Shown here: one piece after another, positions 26,442-34,317 of the stretch
Position numbering within the stretch: the first letter of the stretch is position 1
How the letters are laid out: each line of letters begins with the position of its first letter
Source: JBMOOG01 sp049324535
Lineage (GTDB): Bacteria; Pseudomonadota; Alphaproteobacteria; Rhodobacterales; Rhodobacteraceae
Assembly: GCA_049324535.1 (NCBI GenBank)
Contig: JBMOOG010000017.1
Span: 22,876-86,875, forward strand
DNA length: 64,000 bases
Reading direction: 5' to 3'
Notes under the pieces: generated by a model
Told to the model about the DNA's origin: nothing
The model's input: only the letters and a program-made list of their open reading frames with translations
Databases searched by the model: none
Position numbers and translations under genes: made by a program

Positions 26442-27407
26442 TCAGGTCCGGCCGCGGGCGGCGCCGCGGGTGTTGACGATCATCACGAAGATCAGCAGCG
26501 CGCCCCAGATCAGTTCGCGCGAGAAGGTCGAGACCTCGAGCATGTTGAGACCCGAGGACAGGAACTGCATGGCCAGCACCGCCAGCACCACGCCGACGAT
26601 GCGCCCGTAGCCGCCATAGGGGTTGACGCCACCGAGCACCGCGATCAGGACCGCGAGAAGCAGGTAGCTTGACCCGTAGTCGGCCTTGGCGGAATTGGCG
26701 CGGCTCATCACCACCTGCCCGGCAATGGCGGCCAGAACCCCCGACAGGAGATAGACGCGCAGCAGCAGCGACGGGATGTTCATCGCGGCGAAGCGTGCGG
26801 CCAGCGGGTTGGCGCCGTACATCTGCACGCGGATTCCGAACCCGGTGCGCCCGAGCAGATAGGCAAGCCCCGCCGCCAGCAGGAGGAAGAGCACGAGCGG
26901 CGCCGGAATGCCGAGGACGCTCGCGTTGCCGATCCAGGCCGCGGCCGGCGGCAGGCCCATGACCGCGCTCCCCTTGGTCAGCGCGATCGCCAGCCCGGTG
27001 AAGATCAGCCCCGATCCGAGCGTCGCGAGTATCGGCGGCAGCGCGAGCCAGGCGATGAGGACCCCGTTCAGAAGGCCCGCCGCCAGCCCGACCGCCAGGG
27101 CCGCGGCCAGCGCCGGTGCGAACTGGGCGTTGTCGCCGCCCGACATCAGGAGCGCGGCCACCACCGCCGAGAGGTTGGCGATGCCCACCACCGAAAGGTC
27201 GATGCCGCCCGTAAGCATGGTCACGGTCATCGCCAGCGCGAGAATGGCGAACTCGGGGAACTGGAACGCCATCGAGGTCATGTTCTGCAGCGACAGGAAC
27301 TTGTCCGGCGAGGCGATCGCCATCGCCACGAAGACGACCACGGCGATCACGGCGAGCCGGCCCTCGGTCGATCCGGTCAGTCGGGCAAGTGCGGTTTCGG
27401 TCTTCAT
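26442..27407 (-). CDS. sugar ABC transporter permease (second)
   Basis: A 321-residue inner-membrane permease of the ribose/AI-2 type (BPD_transp_2). It has 8-10 hydrophobic segments and the signature TMLTGGIDLSVVGIANLSAVVAALL. Near the end VLGGVNPYGGYGRIVGVVLAVL matches the EAA-like loop of this family. It pairs with the permease gene seven bases upstream. The closest known arrangement is LsrC/LsrD or RhaP/RhaQ, with two different permeases. Confidence 0.9.
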   Translation of the reverse strand: MKTETALARLTGSTEGRLAVIAVVVFVAMAIASPDKFLSLQNMTSMAFQFPEFAILALAMTVTMLTGGIDLSVVGIANLSAVVAALLMSGGDNAQFAPALAAALAVGLAAGLLNGVLIAWLALPPILATLGSGLIFTGLAIALTKGSAVMGLPPAAAWIGNASVLGIPAPLVLFLLLAAGLAYLLGRTGFGIRVQMYGANPLAARFAAMNIPSLLLRVYLLSGVLAAIAGQVVMSRANSAKADYGSSYLLLAVLIAVLGGVNPYGGYGRIVGVVLAVLAMQFLSSGLNMLEVSTFSRELIWGALLIFVMIVNTRGAARGRT

Positions 27408-27414
27408 GGGAACC

Positions 27415-28401
27415 TCAGGCGGAACGGGCGGCGGCGCGCTTGGCCTGCCAGGCCGGCAGGCCGGTGCCGATCAGGATCAGGAGGCCGATGGCCACGCTCT
27501 GCCAGGTGGCGGGGATGCCGATCACCACCAGGCTGTTGCGGACCAGAACGATGAGCGCGACGCCGAGCACCGTGCCGGTCAGCGTCCCGTGTCCGCCGGC
27601 CAGGCGCGCCCCGCCCAGAACGACGGCCGCGATCACCGAAAGCTCGAGCCCCACGAGATCGAAGGGATTGGCCACCCGCGCCATCGAGGCGTGGATGATC
27701 CCGGCGAGCCCGGCGAGCGCGCCCACATAGACGTAGACGAAGGCCTGAACGGCGCGGACCGGAATCCCGATCCGGCGGGCGCTTTCGGCCGACCCGCCGA
27801 TCGCCACGATGGCGCGGCCAAGCATGGTCCGGTGCAGGATCACCCAGGTCACGCCGATGACGATCAGCGTGGCGAGGAAGGTCGCGTGCAGCGAATAGAA
27901 CGACCCGTCGGCGTTCTCGCCGCGCAGGATCATCGTGCGCCCGATCTCGCGCATGCCGGGGGGCAGCGTGGTGATCTGCTTCTGTCCGATGAAGGTCAGC
28001 ATGAAGCCGCGGAAGATCGACAGCGTCCCGAGCGTGACGATCAGCGTGGGCAGCCCGAACCCCGCGATGAAGACCGCGTTGATCCCGCCGAGCGCCGCGC
28101 CGATGCCCATGCCGATCAGGATCGCCCCCCACCAGGGCACCCAGGGCGCCACCGCGTTCAGCGTCATCGCGGTCACATACATGGTGAAGGCCGCAATCGC
28201 GGTGAAGCTCACGTCGATGCCGCCGGAGATCAGCACCAGCATCACCGCGACCGCGAAGATCGTGAGCGTGATCCCCCCGCGCATGAGGTCGAGGGCCGTC
28301 GGCAGCGACAGGAAGTTCGGATCGCGGAAGGCCGCAAGCGCGCAGAAGCCGATGATGACCAGCGCGACGAGGGATTCGTTTCGGGACAGGAGTGCCTTCA
28401 T
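27415..28401 (-). CDS. sugar ABC transporter permease (first)
   Basis: A 328-residue permease of the same family. It has the signature VLISGGIDVSFTAIAAFTMY and the late GGARLAGGHGTLTGTVLGVALI loop. The start at 28401 overlaps the ATPase stop (ATGA). It forms the channel with the downstream permease. Confidence 0.9.
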   Translation of the reverse strand: MKALLSRNESLVALVIIGFCALAAFRDPNFLSLPTALDLMRGGITLTIFAVAVMLVLISGGIDVSFTAIAAFTMYVTAMTLNAVAPWVPWWGAILIGMGIGAALGGINAVFIAGFGLPTLIVTLGTLSIFRGFMLTFIGQKQITTLPPGMREIGRTMILRGENADGSFYSLHATFLATLIVIGVTWVILHRTMLGRAIVAIGGSAESARRIGIPVRAVQAFVYVYVGALAGLAGIIHASMARVANPFDLVGLELSVIAAVVLGGARLAGGHGTLTGTVLGVALIVLVRNSLVVIGIPATWQSVAIGLLILIGTGLPAWQAKRAAARSA

Positions 28402-29885
28402 GACGCGAGCCTGTGCGCAAGCTCGGCTTCGCCGACCGTGCCCCCGGCCAGCGTGTCGGTGATGCGCCCGTCCCGGATCACGAGGATGCGGTGGCAGGTC
28501 GCGAGGATCTCGGGCAGGTCGTCCGAGATCACGATGACGCCCAGCCCGTGCCGCGCGAGATCGGCGATGATGGCGTGGATCTCGGCCTTGGACCCGACAT
28601 CGACGCCGACGCTCGGCCCGTTCAGGATCAGCACCTTCGGCCCCTGCGCCATCCAGCGCGCCAGCACCACCCGCTGCTGGTTGCCGCCCGACAGCGACCG
28701 CACCGGCGCCTCGGCATCCGGCGCCTTGATCCGCAGCCGGCCGATCCAGTCGCGCGCCTCGCCCCAGAGACCCGCGAGGTCGAGAATGCCCAGCGCGCGC
28801 GCGTGGTCCGACAGCCGCCCGACCGCGATGTTGCGGGCAATCGACTGGGTCAGGAAAAGCCCCTCGGTCAGCCGGTCCTCGGGCACGTAGCCGATGCCCG
28901 CGCGCGCCGCGGCCAGCGGATCGCCAAGCGGCACCGCCGCGCCGTCCAGCGTGACCCGTCCGACCTCGGGCCGCACAAGCCCGAACAGCGCCTTGGCCAG
29001 CGCCGTGCGCCCGGACCCCAGAAGCCCCGCGACCCCGAGCACCTCGCCCGCGCGCAGATCGAAGCTCACCGCCTCGAAGGCCCCGGCCTTGCCAAGGCCC
29101 TCGACCCGCATCAGCACCGGCGCCGCCGGATCGAGCGGCGCGGGGGGCGTCTCGGCCACCTCGCGCCCGGTCATCTCCTGCGCCAGCCGCCGCGCATCGA
29201 ACTCCGAGGCCGGACCCTCGGCGACCTTGCGGCCGTTGCGCAGCACCACGACGCGCTCGCTCACCGCAAGCACCTCGGCGAGCTTGTGGCTGACGAAGAG
29301 CACCGCCACGCCGTCGGCCTTGAGCCGGCGGATGATGTCGAGAAGCGCCTGCACCTCGCGCTCGGTCAGCGCGGTGGTGGGTTCGTCCATGATGATGAGC
29401 CGCGCGTCGCAGGCCAGCGCCCGGCAGATCGCGACCACCTGCTTGTGCGCGACCGGAAGGGTCTCGAGCACGGCGTCGAGGTCCAGCGCGACGCCGATGC
29501 GCTCGAGCGCGGCCGCGGCGATCGCGCGCACGCGGGCGCGGCGGAAGAGGCGCGCGCCGTCCGAAAGTTCGCGCGACCAGGCGATGTTCTCGGCGACGGT
29601 GAGGTTCGGAAACAGCGCGAAATCCTGAAAGATCACCATCACCCCCGCGGCGGTGGCGGCGCGCGGGGTCATCGCGGCGCGCTCCTCGCTCCCGATGCGG
29701 ATGCGGCCGCGGGTCGGGCGCTCGACCCCGGACAGGATCTTGATGAGCGTGGACTTGCCCGAGCCGTTCTCGCCGGCAAGGCACACGGCCTCGCCCGGCG
29801 CGACGGCCAGGCTCACATCGTCCAGAGCCGTGATGCCGGCGTAGGTCTTGGTCACGCCCGACAGCGCGACGAGTGGTTCTGACAT
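28398..29885 (-). CDS. sugar ABC transporter ATPase with two nucleotide-binding domains
   Basis: A 495-residue double ABC ATPase. Domain 1 has Walker A GENGSGKST and Walker B LIIMDEPTTALTE, but a weak signature (LPVAHKQVVAICRAL in place of LSGGQ). Domain 2 has a good signature (LSGGNQQRVVLARW), but a modified Walker A (GLLGSGRTALAKA) and Walker B (VLILNGPSVGVDVG) without the catalytic Glu. Only one composite ATP site, built from Walker A/B of domain 1 and the signature of domain 2, should hydrolyse ATP. This asymmetry is known among sugar importers of the RbsA/LsrA class. Confidence 0.9.
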   Translation of the reverse strand: MSEPLVALSGVTKTYAGITALDDVSLAVAPGEAVCLAGENGSGKSTLIKILSGVERPTRGRIRIGSEERAAMTPRAATAAGVMVIFQDFALFPNLTVAENIAWSRELSDGARLFRRARVRAIAAAALERIGVALDLDAVLETLPVAHKQVVAICRALACDARLIIMDEPTTALTEREVQALLDIIRRLKADGVAVLFVSHKLAEVLAVSERVVVLRNGRKVAEGPASEFDARRLAQEMTGREVAETPPAPLDPAAPVLMRVEGLGKAGAFEAVSFDLRAGEVLGVAGLLGSGRTALAKALFGLVRPEVGRVTLDGAAVPLGDPLAAARAGIGYVPEDRLTEGLFLTQSIARNIAVGRLSDHARALGILDLAGLWGEARDWIGRLRIKAPDAEAPVRSLSGGNQQRVVLARWMAQGPKVLILNGPSVGVDVGSKAEIHAIIADLARHGLGVIVISDDLPEILATCHRILVIRDGRITDTLAGGTVGEAELAHRLAS

Positions 29886-29923
29886 GAAGGCCCGCCCCGG
29901 CAGAAATGTCTCGATCGAAGGTC

Positions 29924-29956
29924 CCGGGGGCGGCGCGGCGCCCGCCCCGCCCCCGG
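29924..29956 (-). promoter_or_regulatory. hairpin after the binding-protein gene
   Basis: CCGGGGGCGG and CCGCCCCCGG form a perfect 10-bp stem in the 82-base gap between the binding-protein and ATPase genes. No T-run follows on the minus strand. Such hairpins usually protect the 3' end of the binding-protein mRNA and lower expression of the membrane components. Confidence 0.5.
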
Positions 29957-29967
29957 CATGGGTCGCA

Positions 29968-30948
29968 TCAGAACGGGTATTCGGCCATGTTGTCCTTGTT
30001 CACGTTCACCCAGGCCTGGCCGTAAATCACCTTGCCGTCGAGCTTGACCTTCTCGTAGCCCGGCTGGCCGAGGTCCATGCCGTCGGTGACCTTCTCGCCG
30101 TTCATCACCATGACCGCGAGCTTGTTCATCACATAGCCCGCCACCGCCGGATCCCAGAACCCGATGCCGTCCACGGCGCCGGTCTCCAGATACTGCCCGG
30201 CGATCGACGGCAGCGAGGTGCCGAAGACGCAGGTCTTGTCGTTGAGCCCGCGCTCCTCGATCGCCAGCCCGATGCCCGCGACGTCGGTCGAGGCCGACCC
30301 CTGCAGGCCCTTCACGTTCGGGAAGGCGCGCAGCACCTCCTGCGCCTTCTCATAGGCCTTCTGCTGGTCGTCGAAGGTCTCGTTCTTGTCGCCGACCAGC
30401 GTCATCTTCGGATAGTTGGCCTTCTGATAGGCGATGGCGCCGTCCACCCACTGGTTGTGGGTCTGGCTGCCGAGGCTGCCCACGAAGACCGCGTATTCGC
30501 CCTCGCCGCCCATGCACTTGGCCATCTGCTCCATCAGGTTGGCGCCGAAGTCCTCGTTCTTGAAGGCCTCGAGGTCATAGACGGTGTTCTGCTGGGCGGC
30601 GGCCTCGTGGGTCACGACGGCGATGCCCTGGTCCATGGCGCGCTTCAGCACCGGCTCGAGCGCCTCGGGGCTCATCGGCACCACCGCAAGCGCGTTCACG
30701 CCCTGCGCGATCATGTCCTCGATCAGCGCCGCCTGCTGCTGCGGGTCGGCCTGCGCCGGGCCCACCTCGAAGGCGTCCATGCCGGTGTCGGCGGCGAACT
30801 TCTTCACGCCTTCTTCCATCCGGTTGAACCACTGGATGCCCATGATCTTGACCACGGTCGCGATCTTCTTCTTGTCCTGCGCCGCCGCCGGCATGGCCAG
30901 CATCGACGCGGCCGCAACCAGCGCGATCAGCGAAACGGTTCTCTTCAT
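29968..30948 (-). CDS. sugar ABC transporter substrate-binding protein (LsrB/RbsB-like)
   Basis: A 326-residue periplasmic protein with signal peptide MKRTVSLIALVAAASMLAMP then AAAQ. The two-lobe fold of the peripla_BP_4 family is shown by KIMGIQWFNRMEEGVKKFA, DMIAQGVNALAVVPMSPEAL, FDDQQKAYEKAQEVLRAFP and QGSASTDVAGIGLAI. It resembles LsrB and RhaS-type proteins more than classical ribose binding protein. The pocket lysine of LsrB (in VKIMG) seems kept, but other pocket positions differ, so AI-2 is not claimed. GAGGAGGAGACT precedes the ATG at 30948. Confidence 0.85.
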   Translation of the reverse strand: MKRTVSLIALVAAASMLAMPAAAQDKKKIATVVKIMGIQWFNRMEEGVKKFAADTGMDAFEVGPAQADPQQQAALIEDMIAQGVNALAVVPMSPEALEPVLKRAMDQGIAVVTHEAAAQQNTVYDLEAFKNEDFGANLMEQMAKCMGGEGEYAVFVGSLGSQTHNQWVDGAIAYQKANYPKMTLVGDKNETFDDQQKAYEKAQEVLRAFPNVKGLQGSASTDVAGIGLAIEERGLNDKTCVFGTSLPSIAGQYLETGAVDGIGFWDPAVAGYVMNKLAVMVMNGEKVTDGMDLGQPGYEKVKLDGKVIYGQAWVNVNKDNMAEYPF

Positions 30949-30971
30949 AGTCTCCTCCTCTGGACGCCCTC

Positions 30972-32285
30972 TCAGGGGGCCTCTGCTGCAAGTTTCGGGG
31001 CTTCGGCATCGGCGTCTTGCCCGGAAACGGTGCCGGGTGACGTTTCTGGTTGTTGTCGGTGGACCGCGGCCCCGGCGATGAGCCCGGCGACAAGACCGGG
31101 GTCGGCGAGGTGCGGCCGATGGCCGGCGCCGCGGATCAGGTGAATGGCGGCGCGCGCCGGCAGGGCCGCCACGTCGCGCCAGTCGAGGATGCGGTCGCCG
31201 GTCCCGAAGACCACGGTCAGCGGGCACGGGACGCTGTCGAGGTCGGCCCGGATGTCGATCTGCTGGATGCCGCCGCCCGCGACCGCCTCGGCCAGCGGGG
31301 TCTGGACCGGCCGCAGGGCCGAGAGCCGCGCGAGCTCCTGCCCGAGCGCTGCGGACGAGACCGGCCCGCCGCCGAGATCGGACAGCGCCCGCGCCAGCGC
31401 CGCCGGGGTCGTGGCGTGGAGCATGCCCTGAACGAAGGTCGCGTTGATCCGCGCCCCGAGCCCCAGGGGCGCAATCAGCACCAGCCCCGCCACGCTCCGC
31501 CGTGTTGCGGCGAGGCGCGCCGCCACCGCGCCGCCCAGCGAATGGCCGGCCAGGACCACCGGCCCCGGCGGCAGTTGCGCCGCCACGCCCGCGCAGAGGT
31601 CGTCGAAATCCGTCGCCGCGCGGGGGTTCTCGCCATGCCCCGGCAGATCGGCGGCCACCACGGCATGGCCAAGGGCCGCGAGCCGCCGCGACAGGTCCCG
31701 GAAGGCGCGGTGATCGTCGAAGAGCCCGTGCAGCAGCACGACGGTCGGCGCGGCCCCCGGCGGGCGGGCCCCGCGCGCGGCCCCCGGCGCAGCGATGGCC
31801 GCCACATCGGCGCCGCGCACCCGTCCGCCGCGCCCGGTGCCGGCGATCCCCTCGAGGCCCGTCCCGAGGCGCCGGGCCAGCGCGCGCGCCGCGGGACTGG
31901 CCGCCACCCGGCCGGCGGCCGCGGGATCCGGACCGCCACGGGCGACCGGCGCCCGGGCCGCGCCCGCATCCTCGGCACCCGCCGCGGCCTCGTCCGTCTT
32001 CTTCTTCTTCGCCGAAATACCCCCGCCGGAGGCGTCCGGCTCCGCCGCGCTCTCGACCTCGGCGATCGGCGCGCCGAGCGCCACCACCTGACCCGGTTCC
32101 ACCCGATGCGCGACCATCCGGCCATCGGCCAGCGCCGGCACCTCGACGGTGGTCTTGTCGGTCTCGACCTCCATCAGCACGTCGCCGCGCCGGTATTCCG
32201 CCCCCGGCGCGACCAGCCAGGCCACGACCCGGGCCTCGTCCATGGTCTCGCCCAGACGCGGCAGGGTCAGCGTCACGCGGCCCAT
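30972..32285 (-). CDS. AcoC-like E2: lipoyl domain fused to alpha/beta hydrolase
   Basis: A 437-residue protein. A lipoyl domain (residues 1-80) has the attachment Lys K44 in METVETDKTT-like context (MEVETDKTTVEVPA). A linker (81-125), a peripheral-subunit-binding segment (about 125-165, ASPAARALARRLG) and an alpha/beta hydrolase domain (about 178-410) follow. The hydrolase nucleophile elbow is GHSLGG and its late His is in GAGHRPHL. This architecture is that of the acetoin dehydrogenase component AcoC rather than of pyruvate or branched-chain E2. The linker stretch GISAKKKKTDE (89-99) is encoded by a copy of an intergenic repeat. The start at 32285 overlaps the E1-beta gene by 13 bases. Confidence 0.85.
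   Translation of the reverse strand: MGRVTLTLPRLGETMDEARVVAWLVAPGAEYRRGDVLMEVETDKTTVEVPALADGRMVAHRVEPGQVVALGAPIAEVESAAEPDASGGGISAKKKKTDEAAAGAEDAGAARAPVARGGPDPAAAGRVAASPAARALARRLGTGLEGIAGTGRGGRVRGADVAAIAAPGAARGARPPGAAPTVVLLHGLFDDHRAFRDLSRRLAALGHAVVAADLPGHGENPRAATDFDDLCAGVAAQLPPGPVVLAGHSLGGAVAARLAATRRSVAGLVLIAPLGLGARINATFVQGMLHATTPAALARALSDLGGGPVSSAALGQELARLSALRPVQTPLAEAVAGGGIQQIDIRADLDSVPCPLTVVFGTGDRILDWRDVAALPARAAIHLIRGAGHRPHLADPGLVAGLIAGAAVHRQQPETSPGTVSGQDADAEAPKLAAEAP
32001..32032 (-). repeat. intragenic copy of a dispersed repeat
   Basis: Inside the E2 gene, read on the minus strand: CCTCCGGC followed by GGGGGTATTTCGGC, then GAAGAAGAAG. The 22-base core (32001-32022) matches 19 of 22 positions of the copy between glgC and glgA (47714-47735). 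A GCCGGA/TCCGGC hairpin directly precedes the core. The insertion keeps the reading frame and adds Lys-rich linker residues. Confidence 0.6.
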
Positions 32286-33277
32286 GACGGCGCCTCCCGC
32301 CTCACCATCCACCGCGCCACGTCGGCAATGAGCGCCGCCGAGGGGATCGAGGCGCGCTCGAGCCCCGGCGCGACCGGAATCGGGATGTCCTCGCCGCCCA
32401 GACGCAGCACCGGCTCCTCGAGCCAGTCGAAGCCGCTCTCGCCGATCCGCGCCGCGATCTCCGAGGCGGCCGAGCCGGTCACGCAGGCCTCGGTGACCAC
32501 GAGCGCCCGCCCGGTGCGGCGCACGCTCGCGATCATGGGGCCCTCGTCGAGCGGGTTGAGGCAGCGCAGGTCGATCACCTCGGCCGCGATCCCCGACGCG
32601 GCCAGGCGCTCGGCCGCCGCGAGGCATTCGTGCAGCATCCGGCTGTAGGTAACGATGGTCAGGTCGCGTCCTTCGCGCCGCACCACCGCCTCGCCCCAGC
32701 CGCCATCCACCCGGTCGGGGTCCATCTCGCCCTTCAGCGTGTAAAGCCCCTTGTGTTCGATCAGCACCACCGGATCGGGCTGCGCAAGCGCCATGCGCGT
32801 CAGGTGATAGGCGTCGTTCACCGTGGCCGGCATCACGAGCCGCAGCCCCGGCACGTGCAGCATCCAGGCTTCGAGGCTCTGGCTGTGCTGGGCCGCGGCC
32901 GAGCGGCCGGTCCCGCCCTGGGTGCGCAGCACCATCGGCACCCCGATCTGGCCGCCGAACATGTAGCGGCTCTTCGCGGCCTGGTTGGCGAGCTGATCCA
33001 TCACCAGCCCGGCGAAGTCCACATACATGATCTCGGCCACCGGTCTCAGCCCGGTCATGGCGGCGCCCACCGCTGCGCCGACGATGGCGGGCTCGGAAAT
33101 CGGCGCGTCGATCACCCGATGCGCCCCGAACAGGTCGATCAGCCCCTTGGTCACGCCGTAGGCCCCGCCGTAGAGCCCGACCTCCTCGCCGATCAGGATC
33201 ACCGAGGGATCGGCCTCCATCGCGTCGATGAGCGCCTGCCGGATCGCCTCGCGGTAGGTGGTCGCGACCGCCGTCAT
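32273..33277 (-). CDS. 2-oxoacid/acetoin dehydrogenase E1 beta subunit (AcoB-like)
   Basis: A 334-residue transketolase-type subunit. It has VILIGEEVGLYGGAYGVTKGL, the ISEPAIVGAAVGAAMTGLRP block with the TPP-activating Glu, and the C-terminal transketolase domain LVVTEACVTGSAASEIAA. With the E1-alpha subunit it forms the TPP-dependent decarboxylase or acyloin-cleaving enzyme. Coupling to an AcoC-type E2 suggests cleavage of an acyloin such as acetoin or a 1-deoxyketose. It overlaps its neighbours on both sides, so expression is stoichiometric. Confidence 0.88.
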   Translation of the reverse strand: MTAVATTYREAIRQALIDAMEADPSVILIGEEVGLYGGAYGVTKGLIDLFGAHRVIDAPISEPAIVGAAVGAAMTGLRPVAEIMYVDFAGLVMDQLANQAAKSRYMFGGQIGVPMVLRTQGGTGRSAAAQHSQSLEAWMLHVPGLRLVMPATVNDAYHLTRMALAQPDPVVLIEHKGLYTLKGEMDPDRVDGGWGEAVVRREGRDLTIVTYSRMLHECLAAAERLAASGIAAEVIDLRCLNPLDEGPMIASVRRTGRALVVTEACVTGSAASEIAARIGESGFDWLEEPVLRLGGEDIPIPVAPGLERASIPSAALIADVARWMVRREAPSWAA

Positions 33278-34317
33278 GCCCGCGCCCCCTCGCCAAGCAC
33301 CGCCGCCAGCCGTTCGGCCTGCGGCCGCGGCCCCGGCGTGCCGGGGGCGTAGACATCCTCGAACATGCTCGCGCCCGGGGGCGGCGCCGACGCGATGGCG
33401 TGGGCCAGCGCCGCGTCCATCTCGGCCGCCGCGTCGGCGTCGATGCGGTCAATCTCGGCCTGTGCGGCCAGACCGTCGGCAAGCACCCGCGCCCGGGCCG
33501 CAGCAACCGGGTCACGCCCGCGACCCTCGGCCTCTTCCTCGACCGACCGGTAGGGCGACTTGTCCATGCGCGCATGGCCGTAGAACCGGTAGGCGCTGAT
33601 CTCGAGATAGCCCGGCCGCCCGGCCCGCGCGCCTTCGGCGATGGCCCGCGCGGCCTCGCTCACCGCGGCCACATCGGCGCCGTCCGCGCGCTCGGCCGCG
33701 AGCCCGAAACCCCGCGCCCGCGCCGGGAAATCGGTCGAGCCCGCCGACCGGTCCACCCGCGTGCCCATGCCGTACTGGTTGTTGATGCAGCAGAAGACCA
33801 CCGGCAGCGCCCAGAGCGCCGCCATGTTCATCGCCTCGTAGAGGATGCCCTGGCTCATCGCGCCATCGCCGAAGAAGGCGACCGAGATCTGGCCGGTGGC
33901 GCCGTTGCGGTAGGAAAGCCCCGCCCCCACCACATGGGGGATGCCGCCGCCGACGATCGCGTTGGCCCCGAGGTGGCCGAGCGCGCGATCCGCGATGTGC
34001 ATCGAGCCGCCCTTGCCCCGGCAGTAGCCGTCGGCCTTGCCGGCGATCTCGGCCATCATCCGCGCGGGGTCCGCGCCGCGCGCCAGAAACACGCCGTGGC
34101 CGCGATGATGGGTGGTGAAGGTGTCGCCCGCGCGCATGGCGCCGGTCATCCCCACCACCGCCTCCTCGCCGATCGACAGGTGCAGCATCGACCCCGCACT
34201 TTCGCCGCGCACGAACAGCTCGCCCACCCGCTCCTCGAAGCTGCGGATCCGCCGCATGAGCCGGTACTGGTCGAGAAGCGCGGTGTTGGCGACGGGTCGT
34301 GCAAGGGGCGCGGTCAT
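33274..34317 (-). CDS. 2-oxoacid/acetoin dehydrogenase E1 alpha subunit (AcoA-like)
   Basis: A 347-residue TPP-binding subunit. The diphosphate/Mg motif is GDGAMSQG through CCINN (GDG-N24-26-NN form). It also has HHRGHGVFLARG, GKGGSMHIAD, a phosphorylation-loop-like YRFYGHARMDKSPYRS, and SMLHLSIGEEAVVG. It binds thiamine diphosphate and transfers the acyl group to the lipoyl arm of E2. No E3 (lipoamide dehydrogenase) is encoded here, so a general E3 must serve. It overlaps the FGGY kinase by four bases. Confidence 0.88.
   Translation of the reverse strand: MTAPLARPVANTALLDQYRLMRRIRSFEERVGELFVRGESAGSMLHLSIGEEAVVGMTGAMRAGDTFTTHHRGHGVFLARGADPARMMAEIAGKADGYCRGKGGSMHIADRALGHLGANAIVGGGIPHVVGAGLSYRNGATGQISVAFFGDGAMSQGILYEAMNMAALWALPVVFCCINNQYGMGTRVDRSAGSTDFPARARGFGLAAERADGADVAAVSEAARAIAEGARAGRPGYLEISAYRFYGHARMDKSPYRSVEEEAEGRGRDPVAAARARVLADGLAAQAEIDRIDADAAAEMDAALAHAIASAPPPGASMFEDVYAPGTPGPRPQAERLAAVLGEGARA

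Noticed and set aside
29968..30948. Calling the binding protein LsrB and the operon an AI-2 uptake system
   Set aside because: Only part of the LsrB pocket appears conserved and lsrF/lsrG are missing. The similarity is in operon layout, so the substrate is left open.
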